DNA of 64,000 bases, taken from Nocardioides sp. Root240 (GTDB taxonomy: Bacteria > Actinomycetota > Actinomycetes > Propionibacteriales > Nocardioidaceae). Every line of letters begins with the position of its first letter. Positions within the stretch are counted from its first letter, which is position 1. The stretch is from positions 146,707 through 210,706 of the forward strand of contig NZ_LMIT01000016.1 of the NCBI RefSeq assembly GCF_001428825.1, in the 5' to 3' direction. The position numbers were made by a program, and so were the translations under genes. The notes beneath the pieces are model-generated. The model was given only the letters and a program-made list of their open reading frames with translations. It was not told the origin of the DNA and made no database searches. Of this stretch, positions 24,376 through 33,114 are shown piece after piece.

Positions 24376-25941
24376 TCAGCCCTGGCGGGCCTGCATCTTG
24401 ACCCGGTTGGTGAGCTCGCTGACCTGGTTGAAGACCGCACGTCGCTCACCGAGCAGCTGGTTGATCTTCCGCTCGGCGTACATGACGGTCGTGTGGTCGC
24501 GGTTGCCGAACTGCGCGCCGATCTTCGGCAGCGACAGTCCGGTGAGCTCGCGGCACAGGTACATCGCGATCTGCCGGGCCATCACCAGGTGCCGGCCGCG
24601 GCTGGGACCGGTGAGCTCCTCGATCGTGAGGCCGAAGTACGCCGCGGTCTGGGCGATGATCAGCGGCGCGGTGATCTCGGGCTCGCCGCCGTCGGGGATG
24701 AGGTCCTTGAGCACGATCTCGGCCAGCGTCATGTCGACGTCTTGCCGGTTGAGGTTCGCGAAGGCGGTGACCCGGATCAGCGCACCCTCGAGCTCGCGGA
24801 TGTTGGTCTGGATCTTGCTCGCGATGAACTCGAGGACGTCGGACGGCGCGGTGAGCCGGTCCATCGCGGCCTTCTTGCGGAGGATCGCGATGCGGGTCTC
24901 GAGGTCGGGCGCCTGGACGTCGGTGATCAGGCCCCACTCGAACCGGTTGCGGAGCCGGTCCTCGAGCGCCTCGAGCAGCTTGGGCGGACGGTCGGACGTC
25001 AGCACGATCTGCTTGTTGGCGTTGTGGAGGGTGTTGAAGGTGTGGAAGAACTCCTCCTGCGTCTGGGTCTTGCCCGCCAGGAACTGGATGTCGTCGATCA
25101 GCAGCACGTCCACCTCGCGGTACTTCCGCTTGAACCGGTCCTGCCGGTCGTCGCGGATCGCGTTGATGAACTCGTTGGTGAACTCCTCGCTCGAGACGTA
25201 GCGCACCTTGCTGCCGGCGTAGATCGTCCGGACGTAGTGGCCGATCGCGTGCAGCAGGTGGGTCTTGCCGAGGCCGGACTCCCCGTAGACGAGCAGCGGG
25301 TTGTAGCTCTTGCCCGGCGCCTCGCTGACCGCGACGGCCGCGGCGTGCGGGAAGCGGTTCGAGGAGCCGATGACGAAGGTCTCGAAGGTGTACTTCGGGT
25401 TCAGTCGCGACTCGCCACCGCCGGGGGTGCTCGCGCCGGGGGACGGCAGCACGGCGGGGCGCTCGGGGGCGTCGTACCCGGTCTCGAAGGCGGGGGCGGC
25501 GGTGCGCGGGGCGTCGTGCGTCGACGAATCGACCTGTCGACTTGTCGACAAATCGACCTTCGGTACGTCGACCTCGGCCGGCTCGTAGGCGGGCCCGTCG
25601 TCGTAGCGGACGGGGTCGAAGCGGGGCGTGCTCTCGAAGCCGGGCTCGTGGTGCAGTGAGCTGTCCACGGTGACGGCGAGCTGGACCTCGTGGCCGAAGC
25701 GCTCGGTCAGCGCGTCCTCGAGCTGGCCGCGCAGCCGTCCCTCGAGCCGCTTGCGGGTGAAGTCGTCGGGAACCGCGACGATCGCCGTCGACCCGTGGAG
25801 GGTGACCGGCTTGCTCGCCTGGAGCCAGGCGCGCTGATGGGCCTGGAGGTCGCCGACCACCGCCGCCCACTCGAGCTCGAGCCGGCTGGTGGCGCTGTCG
25901 GGGTTGGAGTCGTTCGGGGGCTGATCGGGGTTGCCGGTCAC
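24376..25941 (-). CDS. dnaA: Chromosomal replication initiator DnaA
   Basis: The protein has 521 residues. Domain I is at about 1-95 and domain II is an acidic, variable linker at about 96-180. Domain III carries Walker A GESGLGKT at 220-227 and Walker B LLIDDIQFL near 280-288. The C-terminal DNA-binding domain has the signature DHTTVMYA starting at about 482. It opens the origin and recruits helicase. The start is GTG. The linker around nucleotides 25519-25575 is encoded by repeated TCGAC units, including TTGTCGACAA, giving repeated VD-x peptides. Confidence 0.98.
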   Translation of the reverse strand: MTGNPDQPPNDSNPDSATSRLELEWAAVVGDLQAHQRAWLQASKPVTLHGSTAIVAVPDDFTRKRLEGRLRGQLEDALTERFGHEVQLAVTVDSSLHHEPGFESTPRFDPVRYDDGPAYEPAEVDVPKVDLSTSRQVDSSTHDAPRTAAPAFETGYDAPERPAVLPSPGASTPGGGESRLNPKYTFETFVIGSSNRFPHAAAVAVSEAPGKSYNPLLVYGESGLGKTHLLHAIGHYVRTIYAGSKVRYVSSEEFTNEFINAIRDDRQDRFKRKYREVDVLLIDDIQFLAGKTQTQEEFFHTFNTLHNANKQIVLTSDRPPKLLEALEDRLRNRFEWGLITDVQAPDLETRIAILRKKAAMDRLTAPSDVLEFIASKIQTNIRELEGALIRVTAFANLNRQDVDMTLAEIVLKDLIPDGGEPEITAPLIIAQTAAYFGLTIEELTGPSRGRHLVMARQIAMYLCRELTGLSLPKIGAQFGNRDHTTVMYAERKINQLLGERRAVFNQVSELTNRVKMQARQG

Positions 25942-26289
25942 GCCTCACACCTCTCGCTGTCGTGTGCGTGGTTGCTGGGCCTGGTCTGGCTCCACAAGTT
26001 TGTCCACAGGTTGTGAACATTTGCATCATCGTCGTGTCGATGCCCGACCGAGGCCGCTCGGAACCCACCCTCGCGCTTCGTTTGCGCAGGTCAGAGGCAC
26101 CAAGGCGGTGATCGTGACGGGAGCGACGCGGGAAGCGGTGGAGCTGGTTCGAGACCGGCGGGGAAACCCGGATCAGTCGAACCTAATGGTGCATCAGCCT
26201 GTGGATCAAGGCGCTATCCACAGGTTTTGGCGGGCACCGGTGGAAATTGCGTCCTGTATCACGGGGAGCCCGCGGAGGGGGCCGCCGGT
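25942..26289. other. dnaA-rpmH intergenic region with DnaA boxes, second origin candidate
   Basis: Part of a 558-base gap between the divergent dnaA and rpmH genes. It has one exact actinobacterial DnaA box, TTGTCCACA at 26000-26008, and a head-to-head pair CCTGTGGAT-N9-ATCCACAGG at 26198-26224. These may serve dnaA autoregulation, origin function, or both. The boxes are closer to consensus than those in the dnaA-dnaN gap. Confidence 0.5.
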
Positions 26290-26319
26290 TTGACCCCCGA
26301 TCCGCCCTGCGCGTACCGT
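26290..26319 (+). promoter_or_regulatory. Probable rpmH promoter
   Basis: TTGACC at 26290-26295, an 18-base spacer and TACCGT at 26314-26319. This would give a leader of about 170 bases before rpmH; a long leader is usual for this gene. I see no further gene in 26320-26499. Confidence 0.55.
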
Positions 26320-26499
26320 TCATTGGTCAACCGGAGTCGACCGGTGCCGCATGTCCACGAGCTTCGTGCCCGGGTCTCCCGGGAGCAGGACGCTCGTGGC
26401 TGCGCGGTGGCGGCCGACGCGCCTCACGGCTCCCGAACGGGGGTCGGCCGCAGGCAGCCGTACGACCCTTCCCGATCATTGCACTTGAAAGGCCGATTC

Positions 26500-26637
26500 G
26501 TGAGCAAGCGGACCTACCAGCCGAACAACCGTCGTCGTCACAAGGTGCACGGTTTCCGTCTGCGGATGCGCACCCGTGCGGGTCGCGCCATCCTGTCGAA
26601 CCGTCGCCGGAAGGGCCGCTCGAGCCTCGCTGTCTGA
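26500..26637 (+). CDS. rpmH: 50S ribosomal protein L34
   Basis: A 45-residue very basic protein, [20 protein letters not shown] and onward, matching L34 over its full length. It starts with GTG at 26500 behind AAAGG. It heads the plus-strand run rpmH-rnpA-yidD-yidC-jag-rsmG-parAB leading away from dnaA. Confidence 0.97.
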   Translation: MSKRTYQPNNRRRHKVHGFRLRMRTRAGRAILSNRRRKGRSSLAV

Positions 26638-26690
26638 GGCCGGGCAGGCGTCCGGGGGTGTCCGCACTGCGGAACCCGCGGGGCTGACCG

Positions 26691-27086
26691 ATGCTCGCCG
26701 CCGGCCACCGGCTGACCGACCCTGAAGGATTCCGGGCCGCCAGCCGCCGGGGCCAACGAGCCGGTACCCGCACCGTCGTCACGCACCTGTTGCTCCCCCA
26801 GGAGCAACAGGTCGTCGGCATGTCCGGACCCGAGCCGCAGGTCGGCTTCGTCGTCAGCAAGGCCGTCGGTAGCGCCGTCGTGCGCAACCGCGTCAAGCGG
26901 CGCCTGCGCCACGCGCTCCGCGAACGGATCGGCGCGGTCCCCGGCGGCTCGGTGCTCGTCGTGCGTGCCCAGCCGGCGGCGGCCGGGATCTCCTACCAGG
27001 AACTGGTGGCGGACCTCGACCGTTGTCTGGAGCGGGTGGGCGTGCCGAGCGCGCCGCCCGCCGCGGACCCGACGGAGGCCCGATGA
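26691..27086 (+). CDS. rnpA: Ribonuclease P protein component
   Basis: A 131-residue basic protein with the RNase P protein signature [11 protein letters not shown] near residues 66-76 in the conserved helix that contacts the RNA. It assists the RNA subunit in tRNA 5' maturation. An insert rich in Gln and Pro ([18 protein letters not shown]) lies before the core strand. It overlaps yidD by four bases (ATGA). Confidence 0.95.
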   Translation: MLAAGHRLTDPEGFRAASRRGQRAGTRTVVTHLLLPQEQQVVGMSGPEPQVGFVVSKAVGSAVVRNRVKRRLRHALRERIGAVPGGSVLVVRAQPAAAGISYQELVADLDRCLERVGVPSAPPAADPTEAR

Positions 27087-27388
27087 AGTGGCTGCTGATC
27101 GGACTGGTGCGTGCCTACCAGCTGTTGCTGAGCCCACTCCTCGGCCCGACCTGCCGTTACTACCCGTCCTGCTCGGCGTACGCCGTCGAGGCGCTGCGCG
27201 TGCACGGTGCGTTCAAGGGCACCTGGCTCGCCGGTCGACGGCTGCTGCGGTGTCACCCCTGGTCCCCCGGCGGGGTCGACCACGTGCCGCCCCGGCGCGG
27301 TCACCGGCACGACGCCGACGGCGCCGCGCACACACCTGATCTTCTGCCGGCGTCCGCCGGCGGTTCCGACTCCCAACTAGGAGCCTGA
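27083..27388 (+). CDS. yidD: Membrane protein insertion efficiency factor YidD
   Basis: A 101-residue protein with the YidD core [20 protein letters not shown] at about 15-34 and HPWSPGGVD. Start ATG at 27083 overlaps the rnpA stop. The C-terminal 30 residues are a His/Ala/Pro-rich tail of no known function. It is linked to YidC-mediated insertion at the membrane. Confidence 0.93.
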   Translation: MKWLLIGLVRAYQLLLSPLLGPTCRYYPSCSAYAVEALRVHGAFKGTWLAGRRLLRCHPWSPGGVDHVPPRRGHRHDADGAAHTPDLLPASAGGSDSQLGA

Positions 27389-27391
27389 CTC

Positions 27392-28438
27392 GTGGGAATC
27401 ATCGGCGACATCGGCCACTTCATCATGGTGCCGCTGTACTACATCATCTCGGCGGTGCTCCTCGGATGGCACAAGCTGTTCACGACCCTCGGCCTGGACG
27501 GTGACGGCGGCCTCTCGTGGGCCCTCTCGATCATCGGCCTGACGCTGATGATCCGTGCGGCCCTGATCCCGCTGTTCGTGAAGCAGATCAAGTCCAGCCG
27601 CAACATGCAGCTGCTGCAGCCGAAGGTGAAGGAGCTGCAGAAGAAGTACGGCCACGACCGGCAGAAGCTGGCCGAGGAGACGATGAAGCTCTACAAGGAC
27701 GCGGGCACCAACCCGTTCGCGTCCTGCCTGCCGATCCTCCTGCAGATGCCGATCTTCTTCGCCCTGTTCCGCCTGCTCTCGAGCGCGGCCAAGAGCGACA
27801 AGGCGCACGGCTTCCTGACCAAGGAGAAGGCGCACCAGTTCGGCGAGTCGAAGATCTTCGGCACGCTGCCGATCAACGGAAACTTCTGGGCCTCGCGCAC
27901 CTGGGGCGACGACCCGCATGCCGGCGTGATGATCGTCGCGGCCTTCCTGGTGCTCGCCATGACGGCCACCACGTTCACGACGCAGCGTCAGCTGATGGCC
28001 AAGAACATGCCGGCCGAGGCGATGAGCGGGCCGTACGCGCAGCAGCAGAAGATGCTGCTCTACATCCTCCCGGTGGCCTTCGGCCTCGGTGGCGTCGCCT
28101 TCCCGATCGGTGTCCTCCTGTACTGGACCACGTCGAACCTGTGGACGATGGGTCAGCAGTTCTACGTCATCCGGAACAACCCCGCGCCCGGAACGCCCGC
28201 CTTCAAGGCGAAGCAGGACCGCGACAAGGAGAAGGCCCGCCGCCACGGCCACGCCGCCGAGGAGGAGCCCTCCGCCGGTACGACGACCGTCACCGAGCGT
28301 CGTCCCGCCGCCCGGCAGCAGCCGAAGAAGCAGACCCGCGCGCAGCGCGCGAAGAGCGGGTCCAAGACCAACCCGTCGAGCCCGGGCGATCGGGCCGAGG
28401 ACGGGGAGACCGAACCCACTGAGGGAGAAGAGCGATGA
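27392..28438 (+). CDS. yidC: Membrane protein insertase YidC
   Basis: A 348-residue Oxa1/YidC-type insertase without the large periplasmic domain of Gram-negative forms. The core has the conserved KQIKSSRNMQLLQPKVKELQ cytoplasmic hairpin and the helices FPIGVLLYWTTSNLW near the end, followed by a basic, disordered tail (about residues 270-348). GTG start behind AGGAG. Its stop overlaps the jag start. Confidence 0.96.
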   Translation: MGIIGDIGHFIMVPLYYIISAVLLGWHKLFTTLGLDGDGGLSWALSIIGLTLMIRAALIPLFVKQIKSSRNMQLLQPKVKELQKKYGHDRQKLAEETMKLYKDAGTNPFASCLPILLQMPIFFALFRLLSSAAKSDKAHGFLTKEKAHQFGESKIFGTLPINGNFWASRTWGDDPHAGVMIVAAFLVLAMTATTFTTQRQLMAKNMPAEAMSGPYAQQQKMLLYILPVAFGLGGVAFPIGVLLYWTTSNLWTMGQQFYVIRNNPAPGTPAFKAKQDRDKEKARRHGHAAEEEPSAGTTTVTERRPAARQQPKKQTRAQRAKSGSKTNPSSPGDRAEDGETEPTEGEER

Positions 28439-29028
28439 GCGCCGAGATCGAGACCGAGGTCGTGACCGAGGAGACCACCGACGTGGTGGAGTCCGAGGAG
28501 ACCGCTGACGACGCCGACGAGACCGAGGAGACGGACGACACCGAGGCCCCGGCCGAGGGCGACCGGGTGAGCCGGCTCGAGCAGGAGGGCGACATCGCGG
28601 CCGACTACCTCGAGGAGCTCCTCGACATCGCGGACCTCGACGGCGACCTGGACATCGACGTGGAGGCCGACCGGGCCGCCGTGTCGATCGTGGGCGCGGA
28701 CCTGAGCCAGCTCGTCGGCCAGGACGGCAAGGTCCTCGAGGCCCTGCAGGAGCTGACCCGCCTCGCGGTCTACCGCGAGACCGGCGAGCGCTCGCGGCTG
28801 ATGCTCGACGTCTCGGGCTTCCGGGCCGACAAGCGGACCCGCCTCTCGCAGCTGGGCGCCGACACGGCCGCCCAGGTGGCCGCGTCGGGCGAGCCGGTCT
28901 CGCTCGAGCCGATGTCGCCGTTCGAGCGCAAGATCGTCCACGACGCCGTCGCCGCCGCCGGCCTGCGCTCGGAGTCGGCGGGTGTCGAGCCGCGCCGCTA
29001 CGTCGTGGTGCTCCCTGCGGACGCCTGA
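28435..29028 (+). CDS. jag: Jag/KhpB-type RNA-binding protein (KH-R3H)
   Basis: A 197-residue protein with an acidic N-terminal stretch rich in Glu, Thr and Asp (residues 1-45), a KH-like domain including VGQDGKVLEALQELTRL near 97-113, and an R3H-type C-terminal domain with SPFERKIVHDAVAAA. KhpB proteins bind RNA and affect cell division and envelope growth. Translationally coupled to yidC, as in most actinobacteria. Confidence 0.93.
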   Translation: MSAEIETEVVTEETTDVVESEETADDADETEETDDTEAPAEGDRVSRLEQEGDIAADYLEELLDIADLDGDLDIDVEADRAAVSIVGADLSQLVGQDGKVLEALQELTRLAVYRETGERSRLMLDVSGFRADKRTRLSQLGADTAAQVAASGEPVSLEPMSPFERKIVHDAVAAAGLRSESAGVEPRRYVVVLPADA

Positions 29029-29041
29029 TCGATCCACGCCT

Positions 29042-29079
29042 CGCGACCTCGACGTTTCACGTGAAACGTCGAGGTCGCG
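29042..29079. other. parS site inside a 38-bp perfect palindrome
   Basis: The parS core GTTTCACGTGAAAC lies at 29054-29067, the exact ParB-binding consensus core. Symmetry extends to 19-base arms with no loop. It begins 14 bases past the jag stop and could also act as a hairpin terminator. Confidence 0.92.
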
Positions 29080-29121
29080 TCGGTTTCTCCATCCATCACC
29101 GAACGAGCTCGAGGGGGCAGC

Positions 29122-29874
29122 ATGACCGAGGATGAATCGGTGCCCGGCCTCCCCTCTCCCCCGCCGGCGGTCACGACGCTGTTCCCCGAGTCCCGGGTCG
29201 ACGCAGCCGTGGCGTACGCCGAGCTCCTCGCCACCGACGGGGTCGTCCGCGGCCTGATCGGTCCTCGCGAGGCCCCCCGCCTCTGGGAGCGCCACGTGCT
29301 GAACTGCGCGCTGCTGGCCCCCGCACTGCCGCCGAACGCCCGGGTCGCCGACATCGGGTCCGGTGCCGGCCTGCCGGGCCTGGTGCTGGCCATCGCCCGG
29401 CCTGATATCACGATCACCCTGATCGAGCCGCTGCTGCGGCGTACGACCTTCCTGGAGGAAGCCGTCGCCACCCTGGACCTCACCAACGTGGTGGTCGTCC
29501 GGGGCCGTGCTGACGCCCTCCACGGATCCACTGACTTCGACGTGGTGACCTCGAGGGCGGTGGCTCCCCTGGGCCGCCTGCTCGAGTGGTCGATGCCGCT
29601 GGTCGCGCCGCACGGTGCGTTGGTGGCGATGAAGGGCAGCTCTGCCCCCGAGGAGATCGAGGCGGCGGCTCCCGAGCTCGCCCGGCTCGGTTGCTCGGCG
29701 CCGGTCGTCGAGACCCTGGGCAGCGGCGACGCTGCCCTTCCGGACGTGAGTCCGATCCGCGTCGTGCGGGTGACCTGGGCCGACCCGGCCCGCGTATCGT
29801 TGCCGTCCCGACCGCAGCGTGGTCCTCGGGATCCACGTCCTTCCCGCGGTCGGAACAAGAGGAGGAAGTCGTGA
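29122..29874 (+). CDS. rsmG: 16S rRNA (guanine-527-N7)-methyltransferase
   Basis: A 250-residue SAM-dependent enzyme. The class I motif VADIGSGAGLPGLVLAIARP is at about 73-92, followed by LIEPLLRRTTFLEEAV. It methylates G527 of 16S rRNA; loss in other bacteria gives low-level streptomycin resistance. The basic C-terminal tail (RPQRGPRDPRPSRGRNKRRK) is encoded by the sequence that holds the parA ribosome binding site, and the stop overlaps the parA GTG start. Confidence 0.94.
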   Translation: MTEDESVPGLPSPPPAVTTLFPESRVDAAVAYAELLATDGVVRGLIGPREAPRLWERHVLNCALLAPALPPNARVADIGSGAGLPGLVLAIARPDITITLIEPLLRRTTFLEEAVATLDLTNVVVVRGRADALHGSTDFDVVTSRAVAPLGRLLEWSMPLVAPHGALVAMKGSSAPEEIEAAAPELARLGCSAPVVETLGSGDAALPDVSPIRVVRVTWADPARVSLPSRPQRGPRDPRPSRGRNKRRKS

Positions 29875-31007
29875 CCGACTCATCGTTCCCCGACGGGTTT
29901 TCCACCGGTGGACAGGGGGGTGCTGAGCGTGAGCATCCACAGGACGGCCCTAGTTATCCACAGACCGGTGCGGAGTCGTTCGGCGCCCGGGCGGCGGATG
30001 TTTCACGTGAAACCGGCTCCTCGGAGGAGCCCGTCGTTTCACGTGAAACGACGAGGCCGGCCACGTCCGGTGTGCTGACAGCGGCCCAGCTCGCCGAGCG
30101 GAACGCCGGTTTCGACGACGACCTCACTCCCCTGGCCCGTGCCGCGCAGGCGACCGTCATGGTGCGCGCGGGCATCCCTCAGGAGCAGCTCGGCCGTCCG
30201 TCCGAGACCCGGGTCATGGTCGTCGCCAACCAGAAGGGCGGTGTCGGCAAGACCACCTCCACGGTCAACCTCGCCGCGGCGCTGACCCAGCTCGGCCAGC
30301 GCGTCCTGGTCATCGACCTCGACCCGCAGGGCAATGCCTCGACAGCGCTCAACATCGAGCACCGCCAGGGCACGCCGTCGACGTACGAGCTCCTGGTCGA
30401 CGGCCTTGCCATCGTCGACATCGCGCAGCCCTGCCCCGACGCCAACGGCCTCTGGGTCGTCCCGGCCACGATCGACCTCGCTGGCGCCGAGATCGAGCTC
30501 GTCAGTGTCGTCGCCCGCGAGCAGCGGCTGAAGAAGGCGATCGACGCCCACCCCCGCATCGGCACGGCGGCGGAGATCGGCGACGAGCGCTTCGACTACG
30601 TCTTCATCGACTGCCCGCCGTCGCTCGGCCTGCTGACCCTCAACGCACTCGTCGCCGGCGCGGAGATGCTGATCCCGATCCAGGCCGAGTACTACGCCCT
30701 CGAGGGTCTCGGCCAGCTGCTCGCCACGGTCGACATGGTGCGCGCGCACCTGAACCCCGAGCTGGCGGTCTCGACCATCGTCCTCACCATGTACGACGCC
30801 CGCACCCGCCTGGCGGCCGGCGTCGCCCAGGAGGTCCGGGAGCACTTCGGTGACCAGGTGCTCAAGACGGCCATCCCGCGCTCCGTGCGGGTGTCCGAGG
30901 CGCCGTCGTACGGCCAGACGGTGATGACCTACGATCCCGGGTCACCCGGCGCGCTCAGCTACCTGGAGGCGGCGCGCGAGATCGTCACCCGAGGGGCGCT
31001 GTCATGA
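29871..31007 (+). CDS. parA: Chromosome partitioning ATPase ParA (Soj)
   Basis: A 378-residue Walker-type ATPase that segregates origins with ParB. GTG at 29871 behind GAGGAGGAAG. The core begins near residue 114 with the deviant Walker [10 protein letters not shown] at 122-130, then [10 protein letters not shown] and [11 protein letters not shown]. The first 110 residues are a poorly conserved, probably disordered extension. It contains VSRET twice (44-48, 56-60), each encoded by a parS site. An exact DnaA box TTATCCACA (29954-29962) also lies in this coding stretch. Confidence 0.96.
   Translation: MTDSSFPDGFSTGGQGGAEREHPQDGPSYPQTGAESFGARAADVSRETGSSEEPVVSRETTRPATSGVLTAAQLAERNAGFDDDLTPLARAAQATVMVRAGIPQEQLGRPSETRVMVVANQKGGVGKTTSTVNLAAALTQLGQRVLVIDLDPQGNASTALNIEHRQGTPSTYELLVDGLAIVDIAQPCPDANGLWVVPATIDLAGAEIELVSVVAREQRLKKAIDAHPRIGTAAEIGDERFDYVFIDCPPSLGLLTLNALVAGAEMLIPIQAEYYALEGLGQLLATVDMVRAHLNPELAVSTIVLTMYDARTRLAAGVAQEVREHFGDQVLKTAIPRSVRVSEAPSYGQTVMTYDPGSPGALSYLEAAREIVTRGALS
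30000..30013. other. parS site 2 (inside parA)
   Basis: Exact core GTTTCACGTGAAAC, read in frame as VSRET of the ParA N-terminal extension. Confidence 0.92.
30036..30049. other. parS site 3 (inside parA)
   Basis: Exact core GTTTCACGTGAAAC, with symmetry extending over 30032-30053 (22 bases). It is read in frame as the second VSRET of ParA, 36 bases after site 2. Confidence 0.92.
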
Positions 31008-32053
31008 ACGCCAACGCACCCCGTCGCGGCCTTGGCCGGGGCCTCGGATCGCTGATCCCGACGGCTCCGCCGCCCGGCACTCCGACCCCCGGATCCGGCC
31101 CGGCGACGGACGTGGTTGTCAACCCGGACGACCGCAATTCGGACCTTCGCGCAGGAGCGCCTTCCAGCACCTCGGCGGGCCTGGGGTCCACCGGCTCCGG
31201 GACAGGCGCTCAGATCGAGGATTCGGGTCTGACGCCGGTCGAAGGGGCCTTCTTCGCCGAGCTGCCCGTGGACCAGGTCCGACCCAATGCGGTGAACCCG
31301 CGGACCGTCTTCGACGAGGAGGCGATGGCCGAGCTGGTCCACTCCATCAAGGAAGTGGGCCTCCTCCAGCCCGTCGTGGTCCGCCGGACGGGCACTGACA
31401 GCTACGAGCTGGTCATGGGCGAGCGCCGCTGGCGCGCCACCCAGGCCGCCGGCCTCACCACGATCCCCGCGATCGTGCGCGAGACCGAGGACGACGACAT
31501 GCTCCGGGACGCGCTCCTGGAGAACCTGCACCGCAGCAACCTCAACCCGCTGGAGGAGGCGAACGCCTACCAGCAGCTGCTCGAGGACTTCGGCTGCACC
31601 CACGAGGAGCTGGCCCAGCGGATCGGTCGCTCGCGGCCCCAGATCAGCAACACGCTGCGCCTGCTCAAGCTCTCCCCCGCCGTGCAGCGCCGGGTCGCCG
31701 CTGGCGTGCTCTCCGCGGGTCATGCCCGGGCCCTGCTCGGCGTACCGGACGCGGAGCAGCAGGATCGGCTCGCCCAGCGGGTGGTGGCCGAGCAGATCTC
31801 GGTGCGTGGCCTCGAGGAGATCATCGCCGTCGGCGACGGCACGGGTACGCCGAAGCGCACGACGCGCGCGAAGCCGAAGGCACCGGGTCTGACCGAGCTC
31901 TCCGACCGCCTGGGCGACCGGCTCGAGACGCGGGTGAAGATCGACCTGGGCAAGGCCAAGGGCAAGATCAGCATCGAGTTCGCCAACACCGGCGACCTGC
32001 AGCGCATCGTCGACCTGATCGACCCGCGCAACCGCAACGACCGGATCATCTGA
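31004..32053 (+). CDS. parB: Chromosome partitioning protein ParB (CTPase, parS-binding)
   Basis: A 349-residue ParB. The N-terminus [19 protein letters not shown] is the conserved ParA-contact motif. After a flexible linker comes the CTP-binding ParB/Sulfiredoxin fold ([12 protein letters not shown]...[12 protein letters not shown]), the HTH that reads parS ([17 protein letters not shown]), and a C-terminal dimer domain. The ATG overlaps the parA stop (ATGA). Its targets are the parS sites at 29054, 30000 and 30036. Confidence 0.97.
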   Translation: MNANAPRRGLGRGLGSLIPTAPPPGTPTPGSGPATDVVVNPDDRNSDLRAGAPSSTSAGLGSTGSGTGAQIEDSGLTPVEGAFFAELPVDQVRPNAVNPRTVFDEEAMAELVHSIKEVGLLQPVVVRRTGTDSYELVMGERRWRATQAAGLTTIPAIVRETEDDDMLRDALLENLHRSNLNPLEEANAYQQLLEDFGCTHEELAQRIGRSRPQISNTLRLLKLSPAVQRRVAAGVLSAGHARALLGVPDAEQQDRLAQRVVAEQISVRGLEEIIAVGDGTGTPKRTTRAKPKAPGLTELSDRLGDRLETRVKIDLGKAKGKISIEFANTGDLQRIVDLIDPRNRNDRII

Positions 32054-32066
32054 CCCGCGAACGCAG

Positions 32067-32100
32067 AACGCCCCGGCTCCCACGAGGGAGCCGGGGCGTT
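32067..32100 (+). terminator. Terminator after parB
   Basis: Perfect 14-bp stem (AACGCCCCGGCTCC and complement) with a six-base loop, 13 bases past the parB stop and followed by GTGTATTT. It may also serve the convergent acyltransferase gene. Confidence 0.88.
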
Positions 32101-32160
32101 GTGTATTTGTCGACAAGGCGACATGTCACTTTGGCAACATGTCTCCCTTCTGTGACAGAT

Positions 32161-32174
32161 GTTTCACGGGAAAC
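32161..32174. other. Degenerate parS-like site
   Basis: GTTTCACGGGAAAC differs from the parS core by one base in the centre. It lies 107 bases past the parB stop, in the gap before the acyltransferase. A TTGTCGACAA palindrome is at 32107-32116. Confidence 0.45.
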
Positions 32175-32189
32175 ACTGACCGGGGGGGA

Positions 32190-32966
32190 TCAGGCCTTCT
32201 TCTCCGCGGCCTTGGCAGCGCGCTTGGCGGCGCGGGCGCGGAGCTCGGCCTTGTCCATCTCGTCGGCCTTCTCCGGCGTCGGAGCCGAGCCGCCGAAGCG
32301 GGCGGGCGTCCACCAGGAGCCGGGCGCCTTCTCGGCCTCGGGGTACTCGGCGATCACCTCGTCGAGCATCCGCTTCATGATCACGCGCAGTTCCTCCGTC
32401 TCGGCGACGACGTCCTCCCCGGTCGGGTACAGCGGCTCGCCCACCTTGACGACGATGGTCTTGGCCGAGCGGGAGAAGTCCTTGTCGTGGTCCTTGGTCA
32501 TCAGCCGGTGCGCGCCCCAGACGATGACCGGGATCAGCGGTACGCCGGCGTCGGCGGCGATCCGCGCGGCACCGGACTTGAGCTCCTTGATCTCGAAGGA
32601 GCGGGAGATGGTCGCCTCGGGGTAGATGCCGACGACCTCGCCGGCCCTGAGGTAGGCCAGGGCGTCCTTCATCGACTGCATGCCGGAGGCGCGGTCGACG
32701 CGGATGTGGTGGAAGGAGCGCAGCAGGTGGCCCACGCCCGGCGCGTCCATCATCTCCTTCTTGATCATGAACCGGACCAGCCGCTTCCGGGGCTCCGCAC
32801 CGGCACCGGCGTAGATGAAGTCGATGTAGCCGGTGTGGTTGATCGCGAGCAGCGCGCCGCCCTTGCGCGGGATGGACTCCGAGCCGCTCACCACCACGCG
32901 CTGGCGCATGAGCTTGAAGAGCACCTTGGCGGTGACGATGACGGGCGGGTAGGTGATGTCGAGCAC
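32190..32966 (-). CDS. 1-acyl-glycerol-3-phosphate acyltransferase family protein (PlsC-like)
   Basis: A 258-residue acyltransferase of phospholipid synthesis. The catalytic HX4D motif is H44 to D49 (NHTGYID), and the acyl-acceptor motif is YPEATIS at 115-121 in place of the usual FPEGTRS. A hydrophobic N-terminal segment suggests membrane association. The C-terminus is a charged, Ala/Lys-rich tail. It faces parB convergently. Confidence 0.88.
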   Translation of the reverse strand: MLDITYPPVIVTAKVLFKLMRQRVVVSGSESIPRKGGALLAINHTGYIDFIYAGAGAEPRKRLVRFMIKKEMMDAPGVGHLLRSFHHIRVDRASGMQSMKDALAYLRAGEVVGIYPEATISRSFEIKELKSGAARIAADAGVPLIPVIVWGAHRLMTKDHDKDFSRSAKTIVVKVGEPLYPTGEDVVAETEELRVIMKRMLDEVIAEYPEAEKAPGSWWTPARFGGSAPTPEKADEMDKAELRARAAKRAAKAAEKKA

Positions 32967-33062
32967 GGAGGCGAGTCTGTCAGCCGCACCTGAGAAAGCG
33001 CGACTGCACGTCGCGCAGATTCACCCGGGGAATTCACTCCCCGTGAACAAAGAAGGCCCGGA

Positions 33063-33105
33063 GGTTTCGAGGCTCGGCCGCGGCCGGCCTCGCACCTCAA
33101 CCACC
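33063..33105. repeat. Palindromic intergenic repeat, class 1, copy 1
   Basis: 43 bases starting GGTTTCGAGGCTCG and ending CTCGCACCTCAACCACC around a 12-base variable GC-rich centre. The inverted complement of 55717-55759 has the same ends and the same length. It sits in the gap between the aminotransferase and the acyltransferase. Confidence 0.75.
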
Positions 33106-33114
33106 GCCCCGACC

